Below, in pieces: positions 18,506 to 28,992 of a stretch of 64,000 nucleotides of DNA. The DNA lies in contig NZ_BAFK01000013.1 of assembly GCF_000296695.1 (NCBI RefSeq), positions 62,001 through 126,000 of the forward strand. The letters run 5' to 3'. Within the stretch, counting starts at the first letter, position 1. The number at the start of each line of letters is the position of its first letter. The notes beneath the pieces were generated by a model that was given only the letters and a program-made list of their open reading frames with translations, was not told the origin of the DNA and did no database searches. The position numbers and the translations under genes are program-made. Origin of the DNA: Rheinheimera nanhaiensis E407-8. Its GTDB lineage: Bacteria; Pseudomonadota; Gammaproteobacteria; Enterobacterales; Alteromonadaceae.

Positions 18506-21500
18506 GTGAATACGTTACTGCTCCGCCTTGCTGTGCTCTGGCTTATCTGCCTGTGCGCCCCTGTTTTAGCACTGGGCCAACACGGCACCCCCCTGCTGGC
18601 TAACTTTAAACCGAAAGATTATAACGGCGGCACCCAGAACTGGGCTGTGGTGCAAGACCAGCGTGGCCTGCTGTATGTTGGCAATAACGTCGGTGTGCTG
18701 GAATATGACGGTGCCAGCTGGCGCATGATCCCCACCCGCAATAAAGCCGTGGTGCGCTCCCTGGCACCGGCGGCTGACGGGCGCATTTATGTTGGCTCAA
18801 AAGGTGAAATTGGTTATCTGGACACCAGCAGCAGTACCGGCAGCCAGTATGTTTCCTTATTGGCACGCATTCCCGAGCATTACCGCCAGTTTCAGGATGT
18901 ACGGCAAACCTTTGCTACCGACCGTGGCGTGTATTTTATCAGCCGTGATTATATCTTCTGGTTAACCGGGGATGATGTACAGGTCTGGACCACTAACAGC
19001 GCCTTTCATAAAGCGTTTTGGCTAAATAACCGGCTAATAGTGCGCGAAGAAGGTACTGGCCTGCTGGAACTGACGGCCGGCAGTTTTACCCTGCTGCCGG
19101 GCTCTGAGCTTTTTGCCAGCACCAGTGTCTTTATGCTGGAGCAATATGACAGCGATACCTTATTGGCGGGCAGCCGTGAAGGCCAGCTGTTTTTGCTTAC
19201 CGCTGAGGGGGCAACGCGCTGGCATACCAATATTGACGCGCAATTGGCGCAGGCAACCCTGTATACCGGCCTCAGACTGCAAAACGGTGACTTTGCCCTG
19301 GGCACCAGCCAGGATGGTCTGTTTATCCTACAGCCGGATGGCAAATTAAAAAGCCATATTAACAGCCAGTACGGCCTGGTCGATCAGAATGTGCGCGCGC
19401 TGTACCAGGACCACCAGCAAGGCATCTGGCTGGCGCTGGATCATGGTTTAAGCCGTATCGATCTGGCCTCTGCCCTTACTTACTACAATAGCGCTAATGG
19501 CTTGCAGGGCAATGTGCTGGCGCTGTATCAACATCAGGGCCAACTCTACGCTGGCACCAGCCTGGGGCTCTTTGTGAAAAATGCCGCTAACCGTTTTGAT
19601 GCTGTGACAGCCGTGCAAAAACAAACCTGGGATTTTATGCAGTTTGACGAGCAGTTACTGCTGGCAAACAGCAATGGTGTCTACCAGCTGCAACAAGGGC
19701 AGCTGAATCTGGTGCGCCCATCGATGCTGGCCAGTAAGGTATTATATCGCTCAAGGCTAACACCAGAGCGGGTTTATATTGGCCTGCAGGATGGCCTGGC
19801 CAGCATGCGCTGGGCCGACGGCCACTGGCTGGACGAAGGCCGGGTGCCCGGTGTTAGTGGTAACCTCAACAGCATTTTAGAAACTGACCAGGGCGAGCTG
19901 TGGTTAGGCACCCTGGCGCACGGGGTTTACCGTTTGCAACTGCCGGCAAACTGGCCCGGCGGTGACACCCTGCCGCTACCGGTACAGCGCTTTGCGAAAG
20001 CCGAGGGCTTACCCAGCAATAACCGCAATACGGTGCACTGGCACAATGGCCAGTTGCTGTTGGCCACCGTGGCTGGTTTTTACCGGTTTAACGCTGCAGA
20101 CGAAGTATTCTACCCCGATGCTGCCATGGCGCAGGCGTTCGGCCCCAGCCAGCCCTGGGTGCGTTATCCGCAAGCCGACGCCGACAATAACCTGTGGTTA
20201 CTGACCTGGGATAACGACAACGGCAGCCGCCGCGCCGGTGTGTTGTATGTCGACCAAAGCGGCCTGTACCGCTGGCATGCCGCAGCGCTGGCGCCCCTGC
20301 AGGATATTCCGCTGGATACGGTACTGATTGACGAGCAACAGGTGATCTGGTTTGGTGGCGCCGAAGGGATTTTTCGTTTTGCCCCCGCTGAACACCGCCA
20401 GCTGGCCCCGAAACCGCCGTTGCTGCGCCAGCTCAGAGCCCTGGATGGCCGGCTGTTTTATCAGGGTGGTGCCCTGCCATCACGCCTGACCCTGCCTGCA
20501 GCCGACAACAGCCTGCGCTTTGACTATGCCAGCGCCAACTTCAGCCATGTCTTCGGTATGCAGTTTCAGGTAAAGCTGATTGGCTACGACACCCAGTGGT
20601 CTGCCTGGAGCAACGAGCTGTACCGCGACTACACTAATCTGGCGGCCGGCGATTATCAGTTTATGGTGCGAAGCCGCGACCAACAGGGTAACGAGCAACT
20701 GTCAACACCGCTGAATATCCATATTGCCCATGCCTGGTATGCCAGCCCGCTGGCCTATCTGGCCTATCTGCTGGCACTTTGCGCCCTGTTGTACCTGCTA
20801 CTTAAATGGCGCACCCGCCAGTTATTAGCCGAAAAGCAGTTATTAACCGCACAGGTACAACAACGCACCGCGCACCTGCAGCACACCATGCAACAGCTGC
20901 AACACGCCAAGCAGGCGGCCGAGTCGGCCACTGCGGCTAAAAGTGAGTTTCTGGCCAATATGAGCCATGAACTGCGCACACCGCTTAATGCTGTGCTGGG
21001 CTTTGCCGAGCTGGCACAGCGCAGCAACGACTATGCCAGCCAGCAAAGTTATTTAGCGAAGATCCGCGCGGCGGGTAAAATTTTGCTGAGTGTAATCAAT
21101 GACATTTTAGATTTCTCCAAGATAGAAGCCGGCAAACTGGTACTGGATGTGGCGCCATTTTCGCCACAAGAGATGCTGACTCAGGTAACAGATATGTTCA
21201 GTGCCCAGTTAGAGCAAAAAGGCCTGGCTTTTACCCTGCAAGTTGATGGCGAGCTGCCCGCACAGCTGACTGGCGATGCGCTGCGTTTATCGCAGGTACT
21301 GATTAACCTGTTAGGCAATGCGGTTAAGTTTACCGAAAAAGGCCGTGTCGGGCTTCGGCTGCAGGCACAAAGCCGCAACGGCGTATGCCAGCTTAGTTTT
21401 GCCATCAGTGACACCGGCATTGGCATCAGTGCAGCACAGCAGCAGCAACTTTTTGTTGCCTTTAGCCAGGCCGACAGCTCTATCAGCCGCAAATACGGCG

Positions 21501-22066
21501 GCACTGGGCTGGGGCTGGCCATTTGTCAGCGCTTGTTACAGCTGATGCACAGTGAGCTGAGTGTACAAAGCCAGCCCGGAGTCGGCACCGTGTTCAGCTT
21601 TAGCCTGCAACTGCCATTGGCAACGCCGGCACCGCATCAGGATGAGGTGAAGCCCAGCCCATATTTAACCAGCAGCACTGAAACAACCAGTACTGCCAGC
21701 AGCTGCATTTTGCTGGTAGAAGATAACTACTTTAACCAGACGCTGGCGGTGATTTTACTGAAAAAACTAGGCTATCAGGTACTGACCGCAGACAGTGCTG
21801 AGCAAGCCCTTGACCTGTTAGCAACACAGCCGGTTGCGCTGGTACTGTTGGATATTGAACTGCCCGGCATGGATGGTTATGCCTGCTGTCGGGCGATAAG
21901 GCAGCAGAGCGCGCTGGCAACACTGCCGGTCATCGCCATGACAGCACATCAGACAGACACAGTGCGCCAGCAGTGCGAGGATGCCGGCATTAATGACTTA
22001 GTCACCAAGCCAATAGATACGCAGCTGCTGGCCGACAAACTGGTATTGTGGTTAAAGCACGGCTGA
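18506..22066 (+). CDS. Hybrid two-component sensor kinase with Reg_prop propeller, Y_Y_Y and receiver domains
   Basis: Single-polypeptide two-component system of 1186 aa. After a signal peptide come repeated propeller blades (residues ~40-650; motifs such as VGNNVGVLEYDGASW, WLALDHGLSRID, LWLGTLAHGVYRL), a Y_Y_Y domain (~665-738), one membrane helix (~745-765) and a coiled coil. A HisKA domain (SHELRTPLNAVLGF, His ~820), an HATPase (NAVKFT ~937, DTGIGIS ~968, GGTGLGLA) and a receiver follow; the receiver has LLDIELPGMDG, Asp ~1115, and the KP lysine. No HPt or DNA-binding domain is present. Start: GTG at 18506 with AGGAGG 8 nt upstream. Family relatives sense polysaccharide breakdown products; the ligand here is unknown. 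Confidence 0.93.
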   Translation: MNTLLLRLAVLWLICLCAPVLALGQHGTPLLANFKPKDYNGGTQNWAVVQDQRGLLYVGNNVGVLEYDGASWRMIPTRNKAVVRSLAPAADGRIYVGSKGEIGYLDTSSSTGSQYVSLLARIPEHYRQFQDVRQTFATDRGVYFISRDYIFWLTGDDVQVWTTNSAFHKAFWLNNRLIVREEGTGLLELTAGSFTLLPGSELFASTSVFMLEQYDSDTLLAGSREGQLFLLTAEGATRWHTNIDAQLAQATLYTGLRLQNGDFALGTSQDGLFILQPDGKLKSHINSQYGLVDQNVRALYQDHQQGIWLALDHGLSRIDLASALTYYNSANGLQGNVLALYQHQGQLYAGTSLGLFVKNAANRFDAVTAVQKQTWDFMQFDEQLLLANSNGVYQLQQGQLNLVRPSMLASKVLYRSRLTPERVYIGLQDGLASMRWADGHWLDEGRVPGVSGNLNSILETDQGELWLGTLAHGVYRLQLPANWPGGDTLPLPVQRFAKAEGLPSNNRNTVHWHNGQLLLATVAGFYRFNAADEVFYPDAAMAQAFGPSQPWVRYPQADADNNLWLLTWDNDNGSRRAGVLYVDQSGLYRWHAAALAPLQDIPLDTVLIDEQQVIWFGGAEGIFRFAPAEHRQLAPKPPLLRQLRALDGRLFYQGGALPSRLTLPAADNSLRFDYASANFSHVFGMQFQVKLIGYDTQWSAWSNELYRDYTNLAAGDYQFMVRSRDQQGNEQLSTPLNIHIAHAWYASPLAYLAYLLALCALLYLLLKWRTRQLLAEKQLLTAQVQQRTAHLQHTMQQLQHAKQAAESATAAKSEFLANMSHELRTPLNAVLGFAELAQRSNDYASQQSYLAKIRAAGKILLSVINDILDFSKIEAGKLVLDVAPFSPQEMLTQVTDMFSAQLEQKGLAFTLQVDGELPAQLTGDALRLSQVLINLLGNAVKFTEKGRVGLRLQAQSRNGVCQLSFAISDTGIGISAAQQQQLFVAFSQADSSISRKYGGTGLGLAICQRLLQLMHSELSVQSQPGVGTVFSFSLQLPLATPAPHQDEVKPSPYLTSSTETTSTASSCILLVEDNYFNQTLAVILLKKLGYQVLTADSAEQALDLLATQPVALVLLDIELPGMDGYACCRAIRQQSALATLPVIAMTAHQTDTVRQQCEDAGINDLVTKPIDTQLLADKLVLWLKHG

Positions 22067-22076
22067 ACCGGCCGCG

Positions 22077-22871
22077 CTAAGGTGTGTTAGCCGGCTCTGG
22101 CGTCTGCTCGGGGCAATAAAAGCGGTTCGGTAGCTGTTGGTTAACCTGCAAAAAGTGCGTTAACTGTAGCTGCTGATACCAGTTGTCCAGCAACACGCTA
22201 AGCAGGGCTTTATCAAAACTGCGCTGCAATACCGGATCGCGAAATGCTGCCCGGTACAAGGTAGAGCCAAACAGCGGGTGAATACTCACTTCAACCGGCT
22301 CTGCCGCATTTTTCATATGATAGGTAAAGATATTACGGTCCAGCACAACCACCTGGGTGCGGCCAAACAACAGCATATCCACCTGGGCGCGCTGATCGAC
22401 TGTTTCATGATATGCCGGGTTTTGCGCCATAGTGTCGCGGTAATCTGGCCCCAATACCTTAGTGGCGCCCTGAAAGGCAATAACAGTCTTACCCGCCAGA
22501 TCGGCCGGGTGCTGCAGCGTCAGCTCATCACGCCGGCGGCTGACCGCAATGTTCTGATAACGGATATAAGGCTGGGAGAAAAACAAGCCGGGCTCATCCG
22601 GTTCATTCGGCTGCAAGGTGGCAATATCGCCATTGCCGCTTTCCAGTAAACCACGGATCCGTGAATTAGGCACAAACACAAACACCGCTTCATGCCCCAT
22701 GCGACGCACCACTTCGCGTAGCAGCTCTATCTCATAGCCACTGACATTTTCCAGCCGGATATAGGGCGGTTTATTTTGCCCCACCAGCACATTAAGCGGT
22801 GCCGCCAGCGCCTGCAGCGCCAATGCCAGCGTCAACACTGGCCCCAACACGAAGAAAACCCACCTGACCAT
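22077..22871 (-). CDS. Periplasmic solute-binding (SBP_bac_3-like) protein
   Basis: 264-aa exported protein with a signal peptide (VFFVLGPVLTLALALQALAA). The fold is like amino-acid/polar solute binding proteins: PPYIRLENVSGYEIELLREVVRRMGHEAVFVFVPNSRIRGLLESGNGDIATLQPNEPDE. The frame opens at a GTG at 22884, but GGAG 6 nt before the ATG at 22871 sets the start. No permease or ATPase is near, as is common for orphan SBP_bac_3 proteins in Alteromonadales. It converges on the hybrid kinase gene (10-bp gap), which it could serve, but that is speculation. Confidence 0.8.
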   Translation of the reverse strand: MVRWVFFVLGPVLTLALALQALAAPLNVLVGQNKPPYIRLENVSGYEIELLREVVRRMGHEAVFVFVPNSRIRGLLESGNGDIATLQPNEPDEPGLFFSQPYIRYQNIAVSRRRDELTLQHPADLAGKTVIAFQGATKVLGPDYRDTMAQNPAYHETVDQRAQVDMLLFGRTQVVVLDRNIFTYHMKNAAEPVEVSIHPLFGSTLYRAAFRDPVLQRSFDKALLSVLLDNWYQQLQLTHFLQVNQQLPNRFYCPEQTPEPANTP

Positions 22872-23017
22872 CACACGCTCCGGCACCCGCTTATTGCATT
22901 AAGTGTAGATGGTTTTACCTGAGTACAGCGCTATAATACAAGCGTTTTGCTATAGCAGGAACACAAATCTTTACACTATAACAATCACTTAGCCAAACAG
23001 TGCCATCAATTAGCCAA

Positions 23018-25639
23018 TTAGCTTAAGTTCGGCGCCAGCCAGCTTTCAGCCTCGGCTTGGCTCCAGCCTTTTTTCGCTGCGTAGTCGCTTAGCTGATCCT
23101 CACCTATTTTGCTGACGGCAAAATACTTGCTGTCCGGGTGAGCAAAGTACCAACCACTTACCGCTGCGCCCGGCCACATGGCGTAGCTTTCGGTAAGCTT
23201 AATGCCGGTTTTTGCCTCCACATCCAGCAGCTGCCACAAGGTGCCTTTTTCAGTGTGCTCCGGGCAGGCCGGATAGCCCGGTGCCGGCCGGATGCCCTGA
23301 TACAGCTCACGAATAAGCTGCTCGTTATCCAGGCTTTCATCGGCGGCATAGCCCCAGTATTCACGCCGCACTTTTAAATGCAGGTATTCGGCTAAGGCTT
23401 CGGCTAAGCGGTCGGCCAGCGCTTTTACCATAATGCTGTTGTAGTCATCATGCTCGGCGGCAAATTTGGCGGCAAATTCATCAGCGCCAAAGCCGGTACT
23501 CACGGCAAAGCCGCCGATATAGTCTTTAACGCCGCTGTCCACCGGCGCAATAAAATCGGCCAGACTACAATTGGGCGCGTTGTTTCTCAGTTGCAGCTGC
23601 TGACGCAGGTTATACAGCCGGGCTTTTTCCTGTGTCCGCGCGTCGTCGCTGTAAACAATAATATCTTCCCCCAAGCTGTTGGCCGGGAATAAACCAAACA
23701 CCGCCTTGCCTTTGACATGGCCACCGTTAATCATGGTATCCAGCATCGCATTGGCATCTTTAAACAGCTTACGTGCCTCTATGCCCACTTCAGCGTGGTT
23801 TAATATCGCCGGATATTTGCCGGATAATTGCCAGGTTAAAAAGAACGGCGTCCAGTCGATATAATCGCGCAAAATATTGAGATCAACGTCCTGCCACAGC
23901 TGCACGCCGGGCTGTTTTGGTGCCGGCGCCACTTTGCTTAAATCAAGCTGGAATTTATTCGCTTTGGCCTCAGTAAAACTAAGCAGCTTTTCACCGGGGC
24001 GGCTACGCGCATGTTGCTCACGCGCCACCACATATTCCTGCTTAATGCGGGCTAAGTAGCCGGCTTTGCTGTCTTTACCAATTAACGCCTGCACCACCGA
24101 CACACTGCGCGAGGCATTGGGTACATAGACCACACCATGCTGATAATGCGGCTCAATTTTTACCGCCGTATGGGCTTTAGAAGTGGTGGCACCGCCTATC
24201 AGCAGCGGCTGGGTAAAGCCTAAGCGGGTCATTTCTTTCGCCACATGCACCATTTCATCCAGTGACGGCGTGATCAGGCCGGATAAACCGATAACATCGA
24301 CATTCTGCTCTTTGGCAACGCGCAAAAGCTCAGCACAGGGCACCATGACGCCCAGGTCAATCACTTCAAAGTTATTACACTGCAGCACCACGCCGACAAT
24401 GTTTTTGCCGATATCGTGCACATCGCCCTTTACCGTGGCCAACAGCACCTTGCCCTGCGCCTGACCGCCTTCTTTTTCCTGCTCGATAAAAGGCTGCAAA
24501 TAGGCGACCGCCTTTTTCATTACCCGGGCTGATTTTACTACCTGTGGCAAAAACATCTTACCTTCGCCGAACAAGTCGCCGACCACATTCATGCCGTCCA
24601 TCAGCGGGCCTTCAATCACATGCAGCGGTTTTTCCGCCTGCTGCCGCGCTTCTTCGGTGTCGATATCAATAAAGTCGGTAATGCCTTTAACCAGGGCATG
24701 CTCTAAGCGTTTATTCACCGGCAGGCTGCGCCAGGCATCGTCCTGCTTTTCCGCCACACTGCCATCGCCTTTAAACTGGGCAGCAATCTCCAGCAAACGC
24801 TCGGTCGCATCGTCCCGCCGGTTTAAAATCACATCTTCGACCCGCTCGCGCAGCAAGTCAGGAATATCGTCATATACGGTAAGCTGGCCGGCATTAACAA
24901 TGCCCATATCCATGCCGGCGGCAATGGCATGGTATAAAAATACTGAGTGAATGGCTTCGCGCACCGCATCATTGCCGCGAAACGAGAATGACACATTAGA
25001 GACACCGCCGGAGATTTTCGCATGCGGGCACAGCCGCTTTATCTCGCGGGTAGCTTCAATAAAATCGACCGCGTAGTTGTTGTGCTGTTCAATACCGGTG
25101 GCCACCGCAAAGATATTCGGGTCAAAAATAATATCTTCAGGCGGAAAACCAACTTGCTCTGTCAGTAACTTATAAGCACGCACGCAAATTTCGACTTTAC
25201 GCGCCTTGGTATCGGCCTGGCCCTGCTCGTCAAACGCCATCACCACCACAGCTGCGCCATAACGGCGCAGTAAGCGGGCTTGTTGTAAAAACGGCGCTTC
25301 GCCCTCTTTTAGCGAGATAGAATTGACCACCGCCTTGCCCTGAATGCACTTAAGCGCGGCTTCAATCACCTCCCATTTCGACGAGTCGACCATAATTGGC
25401 ACCCGCGAAATATCCGGCTCGGACGCTAATAACTGCAAATAACGCACCATGGCGGCTTTGCTGTCCAGCATCGCCTCGTCCATATTGATGTCGATAATTT
25501 GCGCGCCGTTTTCGACCTGCTGGCGCGCCACATCAAGCGCGGCTTCAAAATCGCCGTTTAAGATCAGCTTTTTAAATCTGGCCGAGCCGGTAACGTTAGT
25601 CCGCTCGCCAACATTGATAAATCGGGCCTGTTGCTGCAT
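23018..25639 (-). CDS. metH: Methionine synthase MetH, C-terminal three-quarters (pterin, cobalamin, reactivation domains)
   Basis: Carries the methyl-THF binding domain ([20 protein letters not shown] at the start, ~1-280), the four-helix cap and B12 domain with the [18 protein letters not shown] motif (axial His, ~400), and the SAM-dependent reactivation domain ([20 protein letters not shown] near the end). It lacks the homocysteine domain, which is the preceding separate gene. Junction: stop and start overlap as TAATG with GGAG just upstream of the ATG at 25639. The split is therefore an intact coupled gene pair, not a frameshift. 873 aa. Confidence 0.95.
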   Translation of the reverse strand: MQQQARFINVGERTNVTGSARFKKLILNGDFEAALDVARQQVENGAQIIDINMDEAMLDSKAAMVRYLQLLASEPDISRVPIMVDSSKWEVIEAALKCIQGKAVVNSISLKEGEAPFLQQARLLRRYGAAVVVMAFDEQGQADTKARKVEICVRAYKLLTEQVGFPPEDIIFDPNIFAVATGIEQHNNYAVDFIEATREIKRLCPHAKISGGVSNVSFSFRGNDAVREAIHSVFLYHAIAAGMDMGIVNAGQLTVYDDIPDLLRERVEDVILNRRDDATERLLEIAAQFKGDGSVAEKQDDAWRSLPVNKRLEHALVKGITDFIDIDTEEARQQAEKPLHVIEGPLMDGMNVVGDLFGEGKMFLPQVVKSARVMKKAVAYLQPFIEQEKEGGQAQGKVLLATVKGDVHDIGKNIVGVVLQCNNFEVIDLGVMVPCAELLRVAKEQNVDVIGLSGLITPSLDEMVHVAKEMTRLGFTQPLLIGGATTSKAHTAVKIEPHYQHGVVYVPNASRSVSVVQALIGKDSKAGYLARIKQEYVVAREQHARSRPGEKLLSFTEAKANKFQLDLSKVAPAPKQPGVQLWQDVDLNILRDYIDWTPFFLTWQLSGKYPAILNHAEVGIEARKLFKDANAMLDTMINGGHVKGKAVFGLFPANSLGEDIIVYSDDARTQEKARLYNLRQQLQLRNNAPNCSLADFIAPVDSGVKDYIGGFAVSTGFGADEFAAKFAAEHDDYNSIMVKALADRLAEALAEYLHLKVRREYWGYAADESLDNEQLIRELYQGIRPAPGYPACPEHTEKGTLWQLLDVEAKTGIKLTESYAMWPGAAVSGWYFAHPDSKYFAVSKIGEDQLSDYAAKKGWSQAEAESWLAPNLS

Positions 25640-26703
25640 TACCACTCCAGAGAAAAGGCTTCAAGGCCGGCTAAATGAAAACTATGGCTGGGCGCTTTCG
25701 GCTGGCGTGGCGGCGCATCTTTTACCGCATCAAAGATGGCTTTAATATGCTCTGGCGTGGTGCCGCAGCAGCCGCCGACAATATTTAAAAAGCCCTGCCT
25801 GGCCCAATCGCTAATCTCTGAGGCCATCTCGGTGGCGCCTAAATCATATTCGCCAAATTCATTCGGCAGGCCGGCATTAGGATGCACCGACACATAGGCT
25901 TCTGACACACCGGATAATGTTTCAACATAAGGTCGCAGCAAATCCGGGCCCAACGCGCAGTTCAGGCCAAAACACACCGGCTCTACATGGGCCAGGCTAT
26001 GATAAAAGGCTTCAGTAGTCTGGCCCGACAAGGTACGGCCGGAGGCGTCGGTAATGGTGCCGGAGATCATCACCGGCAGCTTAAAACCCACCTCATCAAA
26101 TACCTGCAGCACAGCAAAAGCGGCGGCTTTGGCGTTTAGCGTATCAAAGATGGTTTCCAGCATAATAATGTCAGCACCGCCGTCAATTAAGGCACGGGTC
26201 GACTCGGTATAGGCTGCGACCAGCTCATCAAAGCTGACATTACGAAAGCCAGGGTCATTCACATCCGGCGATATCGACGCAGTGCGGTTGGTGGGCCCGA
26301 GCACGCCGGCAACAAAGCGTGGTTTGTGCGGCTCAAGTTTGGTTACTTCATCACAGACTTTACGCGCCAGCGCCGCCGCTTCACGGTTAATCCGTGCCGA
26401 CAAGCCTTCCATCTGGTAATCGGCCATCGCTATAGTGGTGGCATTAAAGCTGTTGGTTTCAACAATATCAGCGCCAGCCAGCAAATACTGGCGGTGAATA
26501 TCAGCAATTAAATCCGGCTGGGTCAGTACCAGCAAATCGTTATTGCCTTTGACATCACAGGGCCAGTTGGCAAATTCACTGCCGCGATAATCGGCTTCTT
26601 CCAGCCGGTGCTGCTGGATCATGGTGCCCATGGCGCCATCAAGAATAAAAATGCGCTCAGATAACAACTTACGAAAATGGTCCGGCGTCAGTCTTGCAGT
26701 CAT
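25639..26703 (-). CDS. metH: Homocysteine S-methyltransferase (MetH N-terminal domain as separate gene)
   Basis: 354-aa homocysteine-binding zinc TIM barrel. It opens with [17 protein letters not shown] and holds the zinc cysteines: FGLNCALG (Cys ~248) and [11 protein letters not shown] (two Cys ~312-313). In most gammaproteobacteria it is fused to the B12 domains; here it ends in SLEW and hands over to the next gene through TAATG. The two proteins must work as a complex transferring methyl from cobalamin to homocysteine. Upstream lies metA (27-bp gap), forming one methionine operon. Confidence 0.94.
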   Translation of the reverse strand: MTARLTPDHFRKLLSERIFILDGAMGTMIQQHRLEEADYRGSEFANWPCDVKGNNDLLVLTQPDLIADIHRQYLLAGADIVETNSFNATTIAMADYQMEGLSARINREAAALARKVCDEVTKLEPHKPRFVAGVLGPTNRTASISPDVNDPGFRNVSFDELVAAYTESTRALIDGGADIIMLETIFDTLNAKAAAFAVLQVFDEVGFKLPVMISGTITDASGRTLSGQTTEAFYHSLAHVEPVCFGLNCALGPDLLRPYVETLSGVSEAYVSVHPNAGLPNEFGEYDLGATEMASEISDWARQGFLNIVGGCCGTTPEHIKAIFDAVKDAPPRQPKAPSHSFHLAGLEAFSLEW

Positions 26704-26730
26704 AAAATGCTCTTTAGGTTGCCCAAGGGT

Positions 26731-27657
26731 TTAGGCGCTTTGGCCAATCTGGCTCAGTTCAAACGGCGTGGCCTGATACACATAGTAGTTCAGCCAGTTA
26801 CTAAATAATAAAAACGCATGGCTTTGCCACAGTTTTTGCGGCCCCTGCAGCGGGTCGTTATTACGGTAATAGTTTTCCGGCAGTTTGGGGTTCAGCCCGG
26901 CAGCAAGATCGCGCTGATATTCCTCATCTAAGGTCGTTAAATCATACTCCGGGTGGCCGGTGACAAACACCCGGCTGCCGCTGCTGTTTTGCAGCAGATA
27001 AGCGCCGGTGACATCGGCCTCGGCCAGGATATGTAAATCATCATGCTGCTGGTATTTTTGCTTTGGCACCTGGGCATAGCGCGAGTGCGGCACGAGAAAT
27101 TCATCATCAAAGCCGCGCACCAGCGGGCATAAAGGCTGGGTTACCTGCTGCCAATACACGCCGGACAGTTTCTCACCGCGGATCTCACGCTGCAAGCCAT
27201 AATACTGATACAGCGCCGCATGCGCGGCCCAGCATAAAAACAAGGTCGAGGTCACGTTATGATCGGCCCAGCGCAAAATATCACCAAACTGCGCCCAGTA
27301 AGTCACATCTTCATAATCTACCAGCCCCAGCGGCGCGCCGGTAATAATCAGGCCATCATACTTTTGCTGCTGCACTTCAGAGAAATAGCGGTAAAAGCAG
27401 TTTAAATGGCTCGGCGGCGTGTTTTTACTGACATGATCGTCAATGCGCAGCAAATCGACATCGACCTGCAGCGGGCTATTGGCCAGCAAACGCAGCAGCT
27501 GAATTTCAGTGGCGATTTTATTTGGCATTAAATTTAAAATAGCGATTTTCAGCGGCCGGATATCCTGCGACTGCGCCCGGCTTTCGGTCATCACAAACAC
27601 ATTTTCCGCCGACAGCGCTTCTACCGCCGGCAACTGATCGATCACTTTAATAGGCAT
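26731..27657 (-). CDS. metA: Homoserine O-succinyl/acetyltransferase
   Basis: First committed step of methionine synthesis: acylation of homoserine. 308 aa with family motifs PIKVIDQLPAVEAL, LNLMPNKIATEIQLLRLL, LFLCWAAHAALYQYYGL (catalytic Cys) and VFVTGHPEYDLTTLDEEYQRD (catalytic His-Glu region). Two ATGs lie 6 bp apart. The second (27657) matches the family N-terminus MPI and has GGA at a workable distance, whereas the first has no room for an SD. The acyl donor (succinyl or acetyl) cannot be decided by eye. It leads the metA-metH operon behind a MetJ-like operator. Confidence 0.95.
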   Translation of the reverse strand: MPIKVIDQLPAVEALSAENVFVMTESRAQSQDIRPLKIAILNLMPNKIATEIQLLRLLANSPLQVDVDLLRIDDHVSKNTPPSHLNCFYRYFSEVQQQKYDGLIITGAPLGLVDYEDVTYWAQFGDILRWADHNVTSTLFLCWAAHAALYQYYGLQREIRGEKLSGVYWQQVTQPLCPLVRGFDDEFLVPHSRYAQVPKQKYQQHDDLHILAEADVTGAYLLQNSSGSRVFVTGHPEYDLTTLDEEYQRDLAAGLNPKLPENYYRNNDPLQGPQKLWQSHAFLLFSNWLNYYVYQATPFELSQIGQSA

Positions 27658-27713
27658 AGCCATATCCGGTTAACGTACATAGCGGCTACTTTGCGCAAAA
27701 CCACCATCAAAGT

Positions 27714-27737
27714 CAACTTCTATACGTTTAGATGGCC
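27714..27737 (-). promoter_or_regulatory. MetJ-like operator upstream of metA
   Basis: Plus-strand 8-mers CAACTTCT, ATACGTTT and AGATGGCC stand in tandem and match the met box AGACGTCT at 5, 6 and 4 of 8. The site lies ~57 bp before the metA start, the expected place for repression by MetJ-SAM. The array is degenerate, so confidence comes mainly from context. Confidence 0.55.
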
Positions 27738-27840
27738 AAATAAAGCGGTATGACTGTCAGCCTGGCCGTACAGCTGCACTGGCAATTTTACGCTAAGCAG
27801 CTAGGCTTATCGGGCCGCTAATTCACTCAATCATGTTGAT

Positions 27841-28992
27841 ATGCCAGAAAAAACCAGCTCCCGCCTGATACAGAATTTCCGTTTTTACCTGCTGCTCAGC
27901 CTGTTTAGTACCTTATTCGGTATCCTGGCCCTGGCCTTTATGTGGTATCAGGCCGATAAAGCCTTTGTGCCTACTGAGCATCAGCTGTTAAACATGGACA
28001 TGGCGCGGGAGAACTTAAAAGCCAAATTAGCGCTGGCCGGTAAAGAGCAGATCCCAGCCTGTGCCCAGGTGGCAACCGGCGTCTATTTGCAGTCGCTGAA
28101 CTTTCATTCGGCCAATGATGTGCATATCAGTGGTTATATCTGGCAAAAAGTGCCGATAGCACCCGACTGCCCGGTGCAGGCCAAAGCCGGCTTTTACTTT
28201 CCTGAAGCGGTAGAAGGCGCCAATGAGCTGCGCAAAAAGTACGAATATGTACAGGGCAACGAAACCCTGCACGGCTGGATTTTCGAAACCACCGTGCGCC
28301 AGCCGTTTGATTACAGTAAGTACCCGCTGGATCATCAAACCGTGTGGCTGCGCATTTTATCCAATGACTTTGATGGCTACAGCACATTAGTCCCCGACCT
28401 TGATGCCTACCCCGACACCGGCATTAAAAGCTATTTTGGCCTGGATACCGATATCGTGCTCGGCGACTGGCTGATAGACGAGACCTTTTTCGATTATAAA
28501 ACCGCCACCTATCACACTAACTTTGGCTACCAGACGCCGACGACAGAGCATAACCCCGAGCTGCATTTTAACGTGGTGCTTAAACGCAAATTTATTAATG
28601 CCTTTGTGGTAAACCTGATCCCGATGTTTACCGTCGCCGCGCTGCTGTTTGCCGTGCTGATGACGATAAGCCGCAAACGCAGCACCCTGGCCTTTAATGG
28701 TTTTTCTATTATGGCGGTGGTAGGCACTATATCGGCGCTGTTTTTTGTGGTGATTTTATCGCACGTCACTACCCGCACTAAGTTTCCGGCGCAGAGTATT
28801 GTCTATATCGAGTATTTCTACCTGCTGCTGTATATCGCGATGATCTTAGTGGTGCTGTGCAGCTTTATCTTTAACGCGCCGGTAAATGTGCAGCGCAAAC
28901 TGGTAATGCACGATTTTATGCTACCCAAGCTAATCTACTGGCCCAGCCTGCTACTGGCGATGGTAGCTATCAGCTACTGGGCGCTGTTTTGA
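27841..28992 (+). CDS. Prokaryotic pentameric ligand-gated ion channel homologue (Cys-loop receptor superfamily)
   Basis: 383 aa. Residues ~15-36 form an N-terminal hydrophobic helix. The extracellular part (~45-250) follows the ligand-binding beta-sandwich order: VYLQSLNFHSANDVHISGYIWQK (beta1-2, loop D), FYFPEAVEGAN, then PFDYSKYPLDHQTVWLRI (155-172), the equivalent of the Cys-loop FxxFPFDxQ motif without cysteines, as in GLIC/ELIC. A strand LHFNVVLKRK enters M1 (251-275, conserved Pro261), followed by M2 (~283-306), a TRTKFPAQSI linker, M3 (~317-343) and M4 (~361-381). Ligand and ion are unknown. The uncleaved-looking N-terminal helix is unusual. No clear SD; neighbours give no functional hint. 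Confidence 0.75.
   Translation: MPEKTSSRLIQNFRFYLLLSLFSTLFGILALAFMWYQADKAFVPTEHQLLNMDMARENLKAKLALAGKEQIPACAQVATGVYLQSLNFHSANDVHISGYIWQKVPIAPDCPVQAKAGFYFPEAVEGANELRKKYEYVQGNETLHGWIFETTVRQPFDYSKYPLDHQTVWLRILSNDFDGYSTLVPDLDAYPDTGIKSYFGLDTDIVLGDWLIDETFFDYKTATYHTNFGYQTPTTEHNPELHFNVVLKRKFINAFVVNLIPMFTVAALLFAVLMTISRKRSTLAFNGFSIMAVVGTISALFFVVILSHVTTRTKFPAQSIVYIEYFYLLLYIAMILVVLCSFIFNAPVNVQRKLVMHDFMLPKLIYWPSLLLAMVAISYWALF

Noticed and set aside
25639..25645. A possible frameshift breaking metH
   Set aside because: The junction is a TAATG with a proper SD, both halves end and start at natural domain borders, and both are intact.
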